Source of the DNA: CAVXZE01 sp964615365
GTDB taxonomy: Bacteria > Myxococcota_A > UBA9160 > UBA6930
DNA length: 64,000 nucleotides
Reading direction: 5' to 3'
Assembly (NCBI GenBank): GCA_964615365.1
Contig: CAZTOU010000022.1
Span: 1 to 64,000, forward strand
This document shows positions 34,649-42,889 of this stretch, in pieces. The notes beneath the pieces are model-generated. The model worked only from the letters and a program-made list of their open reading frames with translations, was not told the origin of the DNA and made no database searches. The position numbers were made by a program, and so were the translations under genes. How positions within the stretch are numbered: position 1 is the first letter of the stretch; each line of letters starts with the position of its first letter.

Positions 34649-36028
34649 CTAGACCGGTAGCTCCTTCTCCGCCGCGACCGCGCGGAGCGCCTTCTCCAGG
34701 ATGGCGAAGCCGACCTCGAGCTCCTCATCGGTGGTGTTCACCGGAAGCAGCATGCGGAGCTTCATGGGGCGCTCGCCGGTGCCGAAGATCAGCAGCCCTT
34801 CCTCGAACGCGCGATGGATCACGGCGTCGACCAGCTCCGGGCTTCCATCGAAGGGAACGAAGGCCTGCATGGCGCCGATTCCCGAGCGTTGCCCCACCGC
34901 CCGGGGCAGGCGCTTCTCGAGAGAGAGGAAGCGCTGCTCGACGCGGCGCGCGAGCACCGCGATACGCCCCTCGGGGCCCAGGTAGCCCTCCTGGCTCATG
35001 CGTTCGATGATGCGCGCCCCCACCGCCATGCCGACGCTCGCGCCCGCGTAGGTCCCGGCGATCAGTTCGGGCTTCGGTTTGTACTGCCCGGTGAAGAGCG
35101 TGGCGCTTCCCTGGAGGATCTTCCCGGCCGTCACCACGTCCACGTACTCGTCCAGCTCGAAGGTGCGGAAGGCGAAGAGCTCCCCGGTTCGCCCGAAGGT
35201 CTGCACCTCGTCCACCCACACGGCCAGCTTTGCCTCCTGGCAACGCTCCATCAGGGTCGCGAAGAACTCGCGCGGCGCGAGGTTGAAGCCGCCCTCTCCC
35301 TGCACCAACTCGAACAGCATGGCCGCAATCCGTCCGGGATAGCGCCTCAGGTGCGCGTCGAGAGCGCGCAGGCTCCGCTGGGTGGAATCCGGATCCGAGG
35401 GATCGTAGAAGGGGACGTGGAGCACGTTGCCGCGCAGCGGCAGCCCCTCGCGGTATCGCGGCCGGTCGGTGATTTCGGCGAGGGTGGTGGTGCGACCCGC
35501 GAAGGCACCGCGGAAGACCACCAGTCGATCCGCGGGCGAGTGCTTCTGCAGGATCATCTTGAGTGCGTTCTCGTTGGCCATGGCGCCGGAGATGGAGAGC
35601 CAGGCGTGCTTGAGGCGCGGGCCGGCCTGCTTCACCAGCGCCCGGGAGAGCCGCAGGTACTCGGCGCCCGGAGCCAGGTGCCCCTGGAAGACGGCGTCGG
35701 TGGCGGCCGCCGCCACCGCGGCGCCGAGGAGATCGCGATCGCTGTGGCCGAACGCGTAGACGCCGATGCCGCCGATGAAGTCGAGCAGCGTCCGGCCATC
35801 GGCCAGTCGCACCCGAGCGCCTCTCCCGGCCCCTGCCGTAAGCAGCGGGAAGTGAAGCGGCGAGCCGCGGAGCCGCCCGGTCTCGCGGACGGCGCGAGCG
35901 TACGCCTGCGGCGAGAGCGCGCGCTCCGCGCTCTCCTCGGCGACGGCGTCGATCAGCCGCTCCGCGGCCTCGCGAACCGCGGGGGAGTCCGCCAGGGAGG
36001 CCAGAGGGTTGCGGTCACGGCGCGGCAT
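34649..36028 (-). CDS. Class III PLP-dependent aminotransferase (lysine/ornithine aminotransferase-like)
   Basis: 459 residues from ATG at 36028 (MPRRDRNPLASLADSP). The open frame further upstream is low-complexity and overlaps the divergent gene, so it is not used. Fold-type I features are LLDFIGGIGVYAFGHSD, SISGAMANENALKM, then VWVDEVQTFGRTG and the PLP Lys in VVTAGKILQGSATL. It resembles lysine 6-aminotransferase and acetylornithine/GABA aminotransferases. The donor is not certain. Divergent from the EEP-family nuclease gene. Confidence 0.87.
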   Translation of the reverse strand: MPRRDRNPLASLADSPAVREAAERLIDAVAEESAERALSPQAYARAVRETGRLRGSPLHFPLLTAGAGRGARVRLADGRTLLDFIGGIGVYAFGHSDRDLLGAAVAAAATDAVFQGHLAPGAEYLRLSRALVKQAGPRLKHAWLSISGAMANENALKMILQKHSPADRLVVFRGAFAGRTTTLAEITDRPRYREGLPLRGNVLHVPFYDPSDPDSTQRSLRALDAHLRRYPGRIAAMLFELVQGEGGFNLAPREFFATLMERCQEAKLAVWVDEVQTFGRTGELFAFRTFELDEYVDVVTAGKILQGSATLFTGQYKPKPELIAGTYAGASVGMAVGARIIERMSQEGYLGPEGRIAVLARRVEQRFLSLEKRLPRAVGQRSGIGAMQAFVPFDGSPELVDAVIHRAFEEGLLIFGTGERPMKLRMLLPVNTTDEELEVGFAILEKALRAVAAEKELPV

Positions 36029-36179
36029 CTCGGGGATCCTATCGGTAGAAGCCGGCTTCGTCTTGGGTGCGCTGACTGATGGCGCCCCGAAACCCAGCGG
36101 CGGTGGGGAGCCCTTCAACGAGGTGGCCGGAGGTTCATGATCGACGTGGGGACTTGCCCTCGGCACAGGAGGCTCGGCT

Positions 36180-37103
36180 ATGATGCGCGGGGAAGCGACG
36201 GGACCATCCACCGCTCCTTTCGCCCTTGACTTTCCGCGTCGGGGGCCGATGACCAAGAGCATGACTGCACGAAGGAAAGTCGGTCGGAGGGACCGCGCCA
36301 AGCGCGAGCGCGCCGCGGCGCGAAAGGAGGCCCTCGCGGCGGCGATTCCCTATCTCGCGGTCGTGAAGGCGCCCACCCTTCCCCGGGCCAAGGCGATCGG
36401 TCGCGACATCACCGTCGCGAGCTACAACGTGCATCGCTGGGCGGGACTCAACGGAACCCGATCGCCCGATCCGGCCCGCGCCGGCTACGTGATCTCGGAG
36501 CTCTCCGCCGACGTGATCGCGCTTCAGGAAGTCCTGCGCCCCTTCGATGTGGAAGATCCGCTCGAGCGTCTCGCCGATGCCCTGCACCTGCATCTCGCCT
36601 TCGTGGCGACCCGCGTGCATCGCCGGGGCGAGGTCGGCAACGCGATCCTCTCGCGCTGGCCGATCACCAGCGTCTTCAGCCTGGATCTCTCCTTCTCCCG
36701 GGTGGAGCGCCGCTCGGCGGTGGCGACCCAGTTTCCGGGCGAGCTCGGACCCCTCTCCGTGGTGTCGACGCACCTGGCCCTCGTCGATCGCACCCGCCGC
36801 CGCCAGGTGCGCTCGATCCTCGAGCATCCCCAGCTCCAGGGCGCGGTGGTGTTGCTGGGAGACATGAACGCCTGGCGACGCTGCAAGGCGACCCGGACCC
36901 TCGAGCGCGAGATGATCGGTGGCGCCGAGTTTACCTACCCCCGCACTTTTCCCGCGGCCCGGCCCGTCCTCGCCCTGGACCGCGTCTATGCCCGGGGCGC
37001 CAAAGTGGGAAGAATCGAAGCCCACACCAGCCCCGCCGCGAAGCGGGCGTCGGATCACCTTCCCGTCATCGCCCAGATCCGCGTCACCGGGAGCGAGGAG
37101 TAG
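36180..37103 (+). CDS. Endonuclease/exonuclease/phosphatase (EEP) family protein
   Basis: 307 residues. ATG 36180 has AGGAGG seven bases upstream, so it is preferred over the ATG at 36249. An N-terminal basic segment (about residues 30-55, many Arg and Lys) precedes the EEP fold. Metal and catalytic motifs are VASYNVHRW, IALQEVLRPF (Glu), VVSTHLAL, LLGDMNAWRR (Asp, Asn) and ASDHLPVI (Asp, His). The family cleaves phosphodiesters in DNA, RNA or phospholipid head groups. Small bacterial members are often nuclease-like or phosphatases. There is no signal peptide, so it is probably cytosolic. Confidence 0.85.
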   Translation: MMRGEATGPSTAPFALDFPRRGPMTKSMTARRKVGRRDRAKRERAAARKEALAAAIPYLAVVKAPTLPRAKAIGRDITVASYNVHRWAGLNGTRSPDPARAGYVISELSADVIALQEVLRPFDVEDPLERLADALHLHLAFVATRVHRRGEVGNAILSRWPITSVFSLDLSFSRVERRSAVATQFPGELGPLSVVSTHLALVDRTRRRQVRSILEHPQLQGAVVLLGDMNAWRRCKATRTLEREMIGGAEFTYPRTFPAARPVLALDRVYARGAKVGRIEAHTSPAAKRASDHLPVIAQIRVTGSEE

Positions 37104-37106
37104 CGC

Positions 37107-37562
37107 TCAGCCCGGACCCTCCTGCTCCTCCAGCTCCCTCTGGCAGTCGGAGCAGTAGCCGTAGAGCTCGTGGCGATGTCGCAGCAGGCGAAAGCCGTGG
37201 CGCTTCGCGATGGCGTCCTGGGCATCCTCGATCGTCGCGCTCTGGAACTCGACGATCTTCCCGCATCGCACGCAGAGCAGGTGGTCGTGGTGCCTCCGCT
37301 CGATCTCGTAGCAGGTCGCGCCGTCGTCGAAGTGGCGTTCCACGGCGAGGCCCGCATCGCAGAGAAGCTTCATGGTCCGATAGACCGTCGTGTATCCGAT
37401 GCGGGGATGCAGCTCACGCACCTTCCTGCTGAGATCCTCACTGGTGATGTGCCCTCGCGTCTCCAGGAACACCTCCAGAATTGCCTCGCGCTGCCTGGTG
37501 TGCTTGAGGTGGTGGTCGTCGAGGTAGCTCCCGAGGATCTGCTGCTCCAGCTCGTGAGCCAT
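37107..37562 (-). CDS. Fur-family transcriptional regulator
   Basis: 151 residues from ATG at 37562, with a TTG directly upstream as an alternative. A winged-helix DNA-binding half (KHTRQREAILEVFLETRGHIT, in parts KHTRQREAIL and IGYTTVYRTMKLL) is followed by the metal-binding half. That half has HHDHLLC, CVRCG and CSDCQ, so both structural-zinc CxxC pairs are present. The family controls iron, zinc or peroxide responses. The regulatory-site residues do not by themselves decide between Fur, Zur and PerR. Convergent with the EEP gene, three bases apart, with no obvious regulon member adjacent. Confidence 0.92.
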   Translation of the reverse strand: MAHELEQQILGSYLDDHHLKHTRQREAILEVFLETRGHITSEDLSRKVRELHPRIGYTTVYRTMKLLCDAGLAVERHFDDGATCYEIERRHHDHLLCVRCGKIVEFQSATIEDAQDAIAKRHGFRLLRHRHELYGYCSDCQRELEEQEGPG

Positions 37563-37616
37563 CAATCGACCGTACGAAAAGGCGATCCGAGGATCAAGCA
37601 GACCGGAATCGAGCGA

Positions 37617-37988
37617 TCAGGGGTCAGCGGTCGGTGTGCGGTGGGCCTCGGCCGTTCGGAGGTTGCGCTGGGCGGCTTTGTTTCCGCAGTCGAGCGCCAC
37701 CGCGCGGCGAAAGGCGAGCAGCGCCTCGTCGCTGCGACCGTCGGCGGCGTAGGCCAGTCCCAGGTGGTTCTGGATCTCCGAGCCGTCGGGTACCAGCTCC
37801 GCCGCGCGCTCCAGATCCGCGATGGCGCGGGCGGTGTCGCCCCGGTCGAGGGCCTCGGTTCCGCTGGTGTAGAGCCGCCACCCCTGGAAGCTGGCGCATC
37901 CCCAGGATGCCAGCGCGACCAGAACGAGCGCCACCGGGAGCCGCCGCATCGCCGCCTTGTACCAGAGCTGCTGCCGCCTGCCCACCAT
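37617..37988 (-). CDS. Small TPR-repeat lipoprotein-like protein
   Basis: 123 residues. The ATG at 37988 directly follows the TGA of the upstream TPM gene, and AGGA lies just before. Translation of the two is therefore coupled. A hydrophobic segment (LPVALVLVALASWG) ends at a Cys, a weak lipobox. Two TPR-like helical pairs follow (YTSGTEALDRGDTARAIADL and QNHLGLAYAADGRSDEALLA). It is probably anchored in the cell envelope as a partner of the TPM protein. Confidence 0.75.
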   Translation of the reverse strand: MVGRRQQLWYKAAMRRLPVALVLVALASWGCASFQGWRLYTSGTEALDRGDTARAIADLERAAELVPDGSEIQNHLGLAYAADGRSDEALLAFRRAVALDCGNKAAQRNLRTAEAHRTPTADP

Positions 37989-38936
37989 TCAGTCCTCGAG
38001 AATCAGGGCCGTCGGAAGCTGGTTCAGGGCCTTTGGCGCCGCCGGCAGGTGCGTCTGCAGGATCTCCCCGCAGCGTCGCACGGCAGCCAGGATCCCCTCG
38101 GTCGCGCGCCTCTCCCGGACTCCGGCGAGCACCAGATCGACCACGTCCCCCCAGCTCTCGTCTGGGTGGAGCACCCTGTCCACACCCTCGTCGCCCAGCA
38201 CGATCACCCGGTGCTCGAACAGCGCCAGGAAGATCAGGATGCCGGTGCGGTCTTCCGTGCGCGCCAGTCCATTCTCGGCGAACGCGCTCCAGGCGCGCCG
38301 CTCGGCGCACTCCTGCATGAAGCCGTCGGAGATGAGCGAGCGCCGGATCGGCTGGATCCGGGCGAGGAGATGCCCGAGCAGCAGCCCTGCGAGCTCCGCT
38401 CCCAGCAGCACTCCCAGGCTGGCCTCGGGCAGGAGGATCTCCGCCCCGAGGAGGGCGAGCAGAGCCATCGCCACCCCCAGGCGCCAGCCGGCGCTCTCGT
38501 ACTCGGCGCAGGAGCCGACCACCGCTACCACGATCTCGCCCGCCGTGTCCCGCTCCGCCTCGAGGACCGCTCCCTCGATGCGCAGGCGATCGGCGGGGTC
38601 GAGGAGGGCGGAGGGTTCGAGCCTGGAGATCCGCCCCGGGGCCGTCCCGCCCGCGCGCGATGTAGTCCCCGCGAAGCCACCCACCCCGCCGCCGGCGAAG
38701 CTCCCCGCCCCCCGGTGAAAGCCGCCGATCCCGGGCAACAGCAGAGCGAAAGCGGCTCCCGAGAGCGCCGCCAGCAGCGCCCCGCCCCAGGGTGCGTTCA
38801 GGAGCCAGGCGGTGCCACCCCCGACGCCGAAGGCGATCAGCCCGCCCAGGGGGGCGCGGCGGAAGGCCCTGAGCGGCAGGCCCACCAGCCCGCCCAGGAG
38901 CGCTGCGAAGGCGACCTCCGCGATCGGCTGAGCCAC
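37989..38936 (-). CDS. TPM-domain membrane protein
   Basis: 315 residues from GTG at 38936. Order: two N-terminal hydrophobic segments; a Gly-rich stretch (about 75-95, GGFHRGAGSFAGGGVGG); a TPM-like domain opening ADRLRIEGAVLEAERDTAGE with IVVAVVGSCAEYE; more membrane segments in the middle; and the domain end HRVIVLGDEGVDRVL. TPM proteins are linked to membrane protein quality control or phosphatase activity in some species. Here the hydrophobic hairpin is inserted inside the domain. It is tightly coupled to the TPR lipoprotein downstream. Confidence 0.8.
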   Translation of the reverse strand: MAQPIAEVAFAALLGGLVGLPLRAFRRAPLGGLIAFGVGGGTAWLLNAPWGGALLAALSGAAFALLLPGIGGFHRGAGSFAGGGVGGFAGTTSRAGGTAPGRISRLEPSALLDPADRLRIEGAVLEAERDTAGEIVVAVVGSCAEYESAGWRLGVAMALLALLGAEILLPEASLGVLLGAELAGLLLGHLLARIQPIRRSLISDGFMQECAERRAWSAFAENGLARTEDRTGILIFLALFEHRVIVLGDEGVDRVLHPDESWGDVVDLVLAGVRERRATEGILAAVRRCGEILQTHLPAAPKALNQLPTALILED

Positions 38937-39027
38937 AGGGTCCCTTCCTCCATCGGGGATCCGGGAAGGGTACCGAATCAGCCTCCCCTCAAGCCGCCTC
39001 CCCGTCGCTCCGATTCATGGTATCGCC

Positions 39028-39189
39028 ATGGTTTCCGAGCTCAGCTGTCCGATCTGCAACGCCGACGTGCCGCTGGCCGGTGACGAGCGCCTGGGAGACG
39101 AGGTCTTCTGCACCTACTGCAGGGCGCCGCTCACCCTCAAGGGCAAGAGGGACGATCCCTCCGAGATGGAGCTCGAAGAGGACTTCTGA
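39028..39189 (+). CDS. 53-residue zinc-ribbon protein
   Basis: A short frame from ATG 39028 to TGA 39187-39189. It reads MVSELSCPICNADVPLAG, later VFCTYCRAPLTL, and ends in an acidic tail (EMELEEDF). Two CxxC knuckles 19 residues apart (CPIC and CTYC) make a zinc ribbon. No clear ribosome site is visible. A different overlapping frame (39017-39277) is longer but has no conserved features. The role is unknown; such proteins often bind nucleic acid or other proteins. Confidence 0.6.
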   Translation: MVSELSCPICNADVPLAGDERLGDEVFCTYCRAPLTLKGKRDDPSEMELEEDF

Positions 39190-39212
39190 CCCCAGCCCCG
39201 CGCGGGGTGGCC

Positions 39213-40439
39213 CTACGGCAGGAACTTCTTGGTGTCGCCGAGCTTGCGGGGCAGGTACTCCTCGATCACGTAGTTGAGGCCCCACTTCGCCAGCGCCTGC
39301 TGTTCCGCGCGCACCCCCATCTTGAGCAGCTGGTTGATGGCCCTCTGCCAGGGCCGGTGGGTCTTGAAGAAGGGGTCGTTCTTGAGCGCGTCCTTGGCGC
39401 GCTTGATGTCCACCGGCTGCAGCGGATGGGTCGGCAGGTCGTAATCGCGGATGTCGCTCGGCGTCACGCCCAGGAAGCTCGCCTGCGGCACGCAGAAGAA
39501 CTGCGAGAGGTGGGCGGCGTTGCCGGAGCCGACCTTGAGGGTGCGGTAGATGTTCGAGATGCCGTAGGGATCGCAGTCCACGAAGGCGTAGACCGGCAGC
39601 TTGCAGTCGTCGGAGAGCTTGCGGATGAAGCGCCGGCAGGCGCGGGCCGGAACGCCTCCCATGGAGACGAGGATGCAGCCGGCGGTCCGCCAGTACTTGT
39701 GGCTCTGGAGGCGCTGAAAGATGCCGCCGGTCTCGATCGCCAGGATGAACCGGGCGTCCGTCTCGAAGGAGAGCTGCTCCACCGAGGAGGGGATCGAGTA
39801 GGCGCCCGAGCCGAAGCGGGTGCAGTCGATGCGTTCCACCTCGCCCGTCTCCCGGTCGGGGTCGAGGACGATCAGCTGCCCGGCCACGGAGCCGTTGTAG
39901 GCCTCGTCGGGGACGAACCGCAGCTGCTCGCGCGAGACCCCCTGCATCGAGAACATCGCCTCGATGTCGTCCATCACCGTGTCAGATTCGGGCTGCTCGT
40001 CGAACTTCGCCTCCTCCCAGTTCTTGCTCTGATAGTAGGCGTCCCGCTTGGTGGCGAAGTCGTTGTTCTCCACCAGGCTCTTCGAGAGGCCCATCATGCG
40101 CAGCGTCTGGGCGAAGTTCTTGACGGTGTTCACGGTGAGGGTGCGGCTCTTCTTCTGCTTGCCGATCTCGAAGTAGCCCCGCTTCTCGGAGTAGGAGACG
40201 TTGCCGAGCGAGCGGATCGGGAAGGAGAGGTCCGGCTTCCTGTGCTCGTGGATCTCGGTCTGGACGCCGGTCGCGGTCTCCTGGATCAGCTTCACCGTGA
40301 CCTTGTCGAGCTGGCGGCTCTGCTTGGCGACCTCGCTCGCCTGCTTCTGCGCCGCGCTCTTCGAGACGCGCGCGGCGCGCTTCCGGGGAGCCCTCTGCGG
40401 CGTCGGCTTGGCGCGCGTGGACTTCTTGCGACTGGCCAT
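39213..40439 (-). CDS. top6A: DNA topoisomerase VI subunit A (Spo11-like)
   Basis: 408 residues from ATG at 40439. A Lys/Arg/Ala-rich N-terminal tail (residues 1-40) precedes the winged-helix CAP domain. The catalytic tyrosine is in TKRDAYYQSKN (Tyr 136 likely). The Toprim domain has Glu in AIETGGIF and the acidic pair in AFVDCDPYGISNIY. With subunit B it forms the ATP-dependent type IIB topoisomerase, which passes one duplex through another. It starts two bases after the stop of the B gene, so the subunits are co-translated. A convergent hairpin CCCCGCGCGGGG at 39196-39207 lies just past the stop. Confidence 0.93.
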   Translation of the reverse strand: MASRKKSTRAKPTPQRAPRKRAARVSKSAAQKQASEVAKQSRQLDKVTVKLIQETATGVQTEIHEHRKPDLSFPIRSLGNVSYSEKRGYFEIGKQKKSRTLTVNTVKNFAQTLRMMGLSKSLVENNDFATKRDAYYQSKNWEEAKFDEQPESDTVMDDIEAMFSMQGVSREQLRFVPDEAYNGSVAGQLIVLDPDRETGEVERIDCTRFGSGAYSIPSSVEQLSFETDARFILAIETGGIFQRLQSHKYWRTAGCILVSMGGVPARACRRFIRKLSDDCKLPVYAFVDCDPYGISNIYRTLKVGSGNAAHLSQFFCVPQASFLGVTPSDIRDYDLPTHPLQPVDIKRAKDALKNDPFFKTHRPWQRAINQLLKMGVRAEQQALAKWGLNYVIEEYLPRKLGDTKKFLP

Positions 40440-40441
40440 GG

Positions 40442-42151
40442 TCAGAGCCTCCGGCTGCGCTCGAGCACGTCGGTCAGATCGGCGGTGATCTTGTCCCGCT
40501 CGCGATCGGGAAAGCCCAGGATCTCCTGGAGGCCGATCGCCACCTGAGGGATGTACTTCTCGATGTAGGCGCGCTTCTTGGCCTCGTCCGCCTCGCGTCT
40601 TCGCTTGCGGATGTGGGTGGCCACGCGGCGGCCGCACTCCATGAGGGTGAGGCGGATCTCCTTGATGATCTCGGGGTAGTGTGCGATCGCCTCCTTGCTC
40701 TCCGAGGTGAAGGGAACCCAGACGCTCGCGATGTGCACCATCAGCAGCATGGGACCGATCGGGGCGCCGCCGCGGGGCTGCTGGAGCTGGTAGGACTTCC
40801 AGTCGGTGGCGGACACGCCCTTGGTGATGGCGCATGCGCCCTGCTGGTACTGGAGCGGGACGCGATTCGCGAAGCGGAAGACGGTGACCGGATCCTCCGC
40901 CGAGAGCTCTCCCCCGTAGGCGAGGCCCGCCTCGATCAGGAATGGGTTCCCCCGGTAGACGGTGGGTCGCCGCGTCACCGCCGCGTAGAACTCGGCCTGG
41001 ACCTCCGCCCGCAGCGAGCTCTCGATCAGCTCCTCTCCGATCGGAGAGATACAGTCGGTCGGCGGTGACATGATCTTGGTGAGCTGGATCGCCTTGTGGA
41101 CCTTCTCCGACTCGTCGCGACTCATCTCCCCGGGTCGCCGCGAGCTGGCGACCTTGGCCCTCTTGCAGATCTCGTCGGTGATGCGGCTCGAGACCCGGGA
41201 GAAGTCCTTCATCAGGCAGCCGCGCAGGTTCCGCGACTTGGTGTCGCGGAACATCTGCATCAGCACCCCGAGCTCGACGCCGTAGGGATGGGGCTTGATC
41301 TCGGCGGTCTCCGGCGGGAGCTCCTCGGTCACCCGGTCGAAGACGTGCTCGGCGCCGTACTTCTCGGGCTTGGGCGGGACGAAGGTGATCTTCGCGTGGG
41401 GGTTCGCAAGGGAGATCTGTCGAATGTAGGCGTCCACCGAGTGCTGGCCGCCCCGGTAGGCGCCCTCCAGCTCGATCTCGACGCGGGTTCCGTGGTCCCG
41501 ATCCCAGTCCACCGAATCGTCCCGCTTCACCTTGGGCTCGTTGCTCTTGGTGTCGATCACCAGCTCGAAGTGATGGGCCTCCTTCTTGGCAGAGGTGCGG
41601 GTGGTGATGAGGATCGGCTTTCCCGTGGTGAGGAGGCCGTACATCCCGGCCGCGCTGATGCCGATGCCCTGCTGGCCTCGGCTCTGACGCAGGCGGTGGA
41701 ACTTCGATCCGTAGAGCAGACGCCCGAAGATCTTGGGAACCTGGGCGCGGACGATTCCCGGCCCGTTGTCCTCGACGGCGACCCGGAACCGGGTCTCGTC
41801 GAGCTGGACGATCTCGACGCGGATGTCCGGGACGACGCCGGCCTCCTCGCACGCGTCGAGGGAGTTGTCGACGCCCTCCTTCACCGTGGTGAGCAGCGCC
41901 TTCGAGGGGTTGTCGAAGCCCAGCAGGTGGCGGTTCTTGGCGAAGAACTCCGAGACCGAGATGTCCCGCTGCCGCCCCGCCATCTCCTTGGCCGTCATGC
42001 GGGTCTGCGACCCGGAGCGGCCGCCGGGCGCCGACTTCCGCGGCGTCGCCCGGCGCGGCCTCCCCTTCGGCGCGTTGGCCTTCCCGGAGCCCGACGGCGC
42101 TCGGCGCTTCGGGGCCGCCGCCTCGAAGGCAAAAGTCTCCTGCTCACCCAT
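40442..42151 (-). CDS. top6B: DNA topoisomerase VI subunit B
   Basis: 569 residues from ATG at 42151, with GGGGGTG spaced about seven bases; the GTG at 42160 would add three. A low-complexity basic N-terminal tail (Ala, Pro, Lys, Arg; residues about 10-55) precedes the GHKL ATPase domain. Its motifs are VKEGVDNSLDACE, AVEDNGPGIV, GQQGIGISAAGMYG and a helix-two-turn-helix region. The transducer domain follows, with AITKGVSATDWKSYQLQQP. ATP binding dimerises the subunit and drives strand passage. Length is typical for the family. Bacterial topoisomerase VI is sporadic and well known mainly from archaea and plants. Confidence 0.93.
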   Translation of the reverse strand: MGEQETFAFEAAAPKRRAPSGSGKANAPKGRPRRATPRKSAPGGRSGSQTRMTAKEMAGRQRDISVSEFFAKNRHLLGFDNPSKALLTTVKEGVDNSLDACEEAGVVPDIRVEIVQLDETRFRVAVEDNGPGIVRAQVPKIFGRLLYGSKFHRLRQSRGQQGIGISAAGMYGLLTTGKPILITTRTSAKKEAHHFELVIDTKSNEPKVKRDDSVDWDRDHGTRVEIELEGAYRGGQHSVDAYIRQISLANPHAKITFVPPKPEKYGAEHVFDRVTEELPPETAEIKPHPYGVELGVLMQMFRDTKSRNLRGCLMKDFSRVSSRITDEICKRAKVASSRRPGEMSRDESEKVHKAIQLTKIMSPPTDCISPIGEELIESSLRAEVQAEFYAAVTRRPTVYRGNPFLIEAGLAYGGELSAEDPVTVFRFANRVPLQYQQGACAITKGVSATDWKSYQLQQPRGGAPIGPMLLMVHIASVWVPFTSESKEAIAHYPEIIKEIRLTLMECGRRVATHIRKRRREADEAKKRAYIEKYIPQVAIGLQEILGFPDRERDKITADLTDVLERSRRL

Positions 42152-42206
42152 GCCGTTCACCCCCCGGATTCTGGCAAGGGGATGATCCTCCCCGAGAGGG
42201 GAGCGG

Positions 42207-42446
42207 TCAAGCAGGCCCGGTCGGGGCGTCTCCGACGGCCTCGATTCGGAGCCCGCGGAAGTTCCCGGCCAGCCGCACGCGGCCGCTGTGGAGCAGGTGG
42301 AGCACCGCCGCGACGATCTCGCGATCGTCGTTGGTTTCCTCGGCGATGGCCTGGATCAGCTCGAGGAGCGTGGTGTCGATGCTCTCGGCGCCGTGCAGGC
42401 GGCGCACTCGCCTGTGGTTCGGAATCTGGCTGACGGCCGCGCTCAT
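42207..42446 (-). CDS. 79-residue protein of unknown function
   Basis: ATG at 42446, with AGGAG about ten bases upstream. The sequence contains HGAESIDTTLLELIQAI, then EETNDDREIVAAVLHLLHSG, then RVRLAGNFRG. It looks like a short helical protein ending in a strand. It lies 55 bases upstream of the topoisomerase VI operon on the same strand and may be co-transcribed. I do not recognise the family. Confidence 0.65.
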   Translation of the reverse strand: MSAAVSQIPNHRRVRRLHGAESIDTTLLELIQAIAEETNDDREIVAAVLHLLHSGRVRLAGNFRGLRIEAVGDAPTGPA

Positions 42447-42889
42447 GGTGTTCACTCTCCTGCTCTCTCGCGTAGCAGGATGCGTGCCAGCTCCGAACCC
42501 CTCCTCGACACCTTCGAACAGCGCCGAAAACGAAGCGGTTTTCTGAGCGACCCTGGCCCGGCCCGGCGGGGGCCGCCGTCGAAGTGACGGTTTTCGGTCA
42601 CCCGGGTGTCCGAATTCGCACACCGCTCGCGGTTGATGCGCACATGGACGGTAGCCGTCGTTCGCGAGCCAGTAGCCAGCCGGCGAGAAGCTGTTAACCG
42701 CGGGCTACGGAACCTCCTCCCGCAGGTCCGAGGCCTCGGTCACGGCCGAGAGGCCGAAGCGCGGCTTCGACACGGTCTCCGAACCATCTGGGCTCTCCCC
42801 GAATCGCCTCGTTTCTCGGGCAGTCACCCCTCCCCACGGGGGCGTTGCCTGGTATTCTCTGTGTCATCCAGCAGCGGCGGCCATCAGGT
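42447..42889. other. Non-coding interval containing a comM 3'-end remnant
   Basis: 443 bases without a gene between the 79-residue protein and the second LLM gene. The only recognisable content is the decayed comM 3' end at 42705-42761. A short inverted sequence CGAAAACGAAG...GGTTTTC near 42520-42545 could be a weak hairpin. No clear promoter or ribosome site for the LLM gene is seen. Confidence 0.5.
42705..42761 (-). repeat. Decayed comM 3'-end copy 1 (oldest)
   Basis: Read on the minus strand this gives RFGLSAVTEASDLREEVP and a stop. It aligns without gaps to the last 18 codons of the intact comM (RVGPAAMAEAVDLREEVA). 11 of 18 residues are identical and the stop is at the same place. The 18-base core ACCTCCTCCCGCAGGTCC (42712-42729) is identical in all three copies (here, 45014-45031 and 48149-48166). 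It is not attached to any comM body. Confidence 0.75.

Noticed and set aside
36029..36301. N-terminal extension of the lysine/ornithine aminotransferase-like gene to 36301
   Set aside because: The extension would overlap the divergent nuclease gene, which has a strong AGGAGG site, and its residues are unlike any aminotransferase N-terminus.
39017..39277. An 86-codon plus-strand frame overlapping the zinc-ribbon gene
   Set aside because: Its translation is Ser/Arg/Pro-rich without motifs and runs into the topoisomerase gene on the other strand. The shorter frame with two CxxC pairs is more credible.
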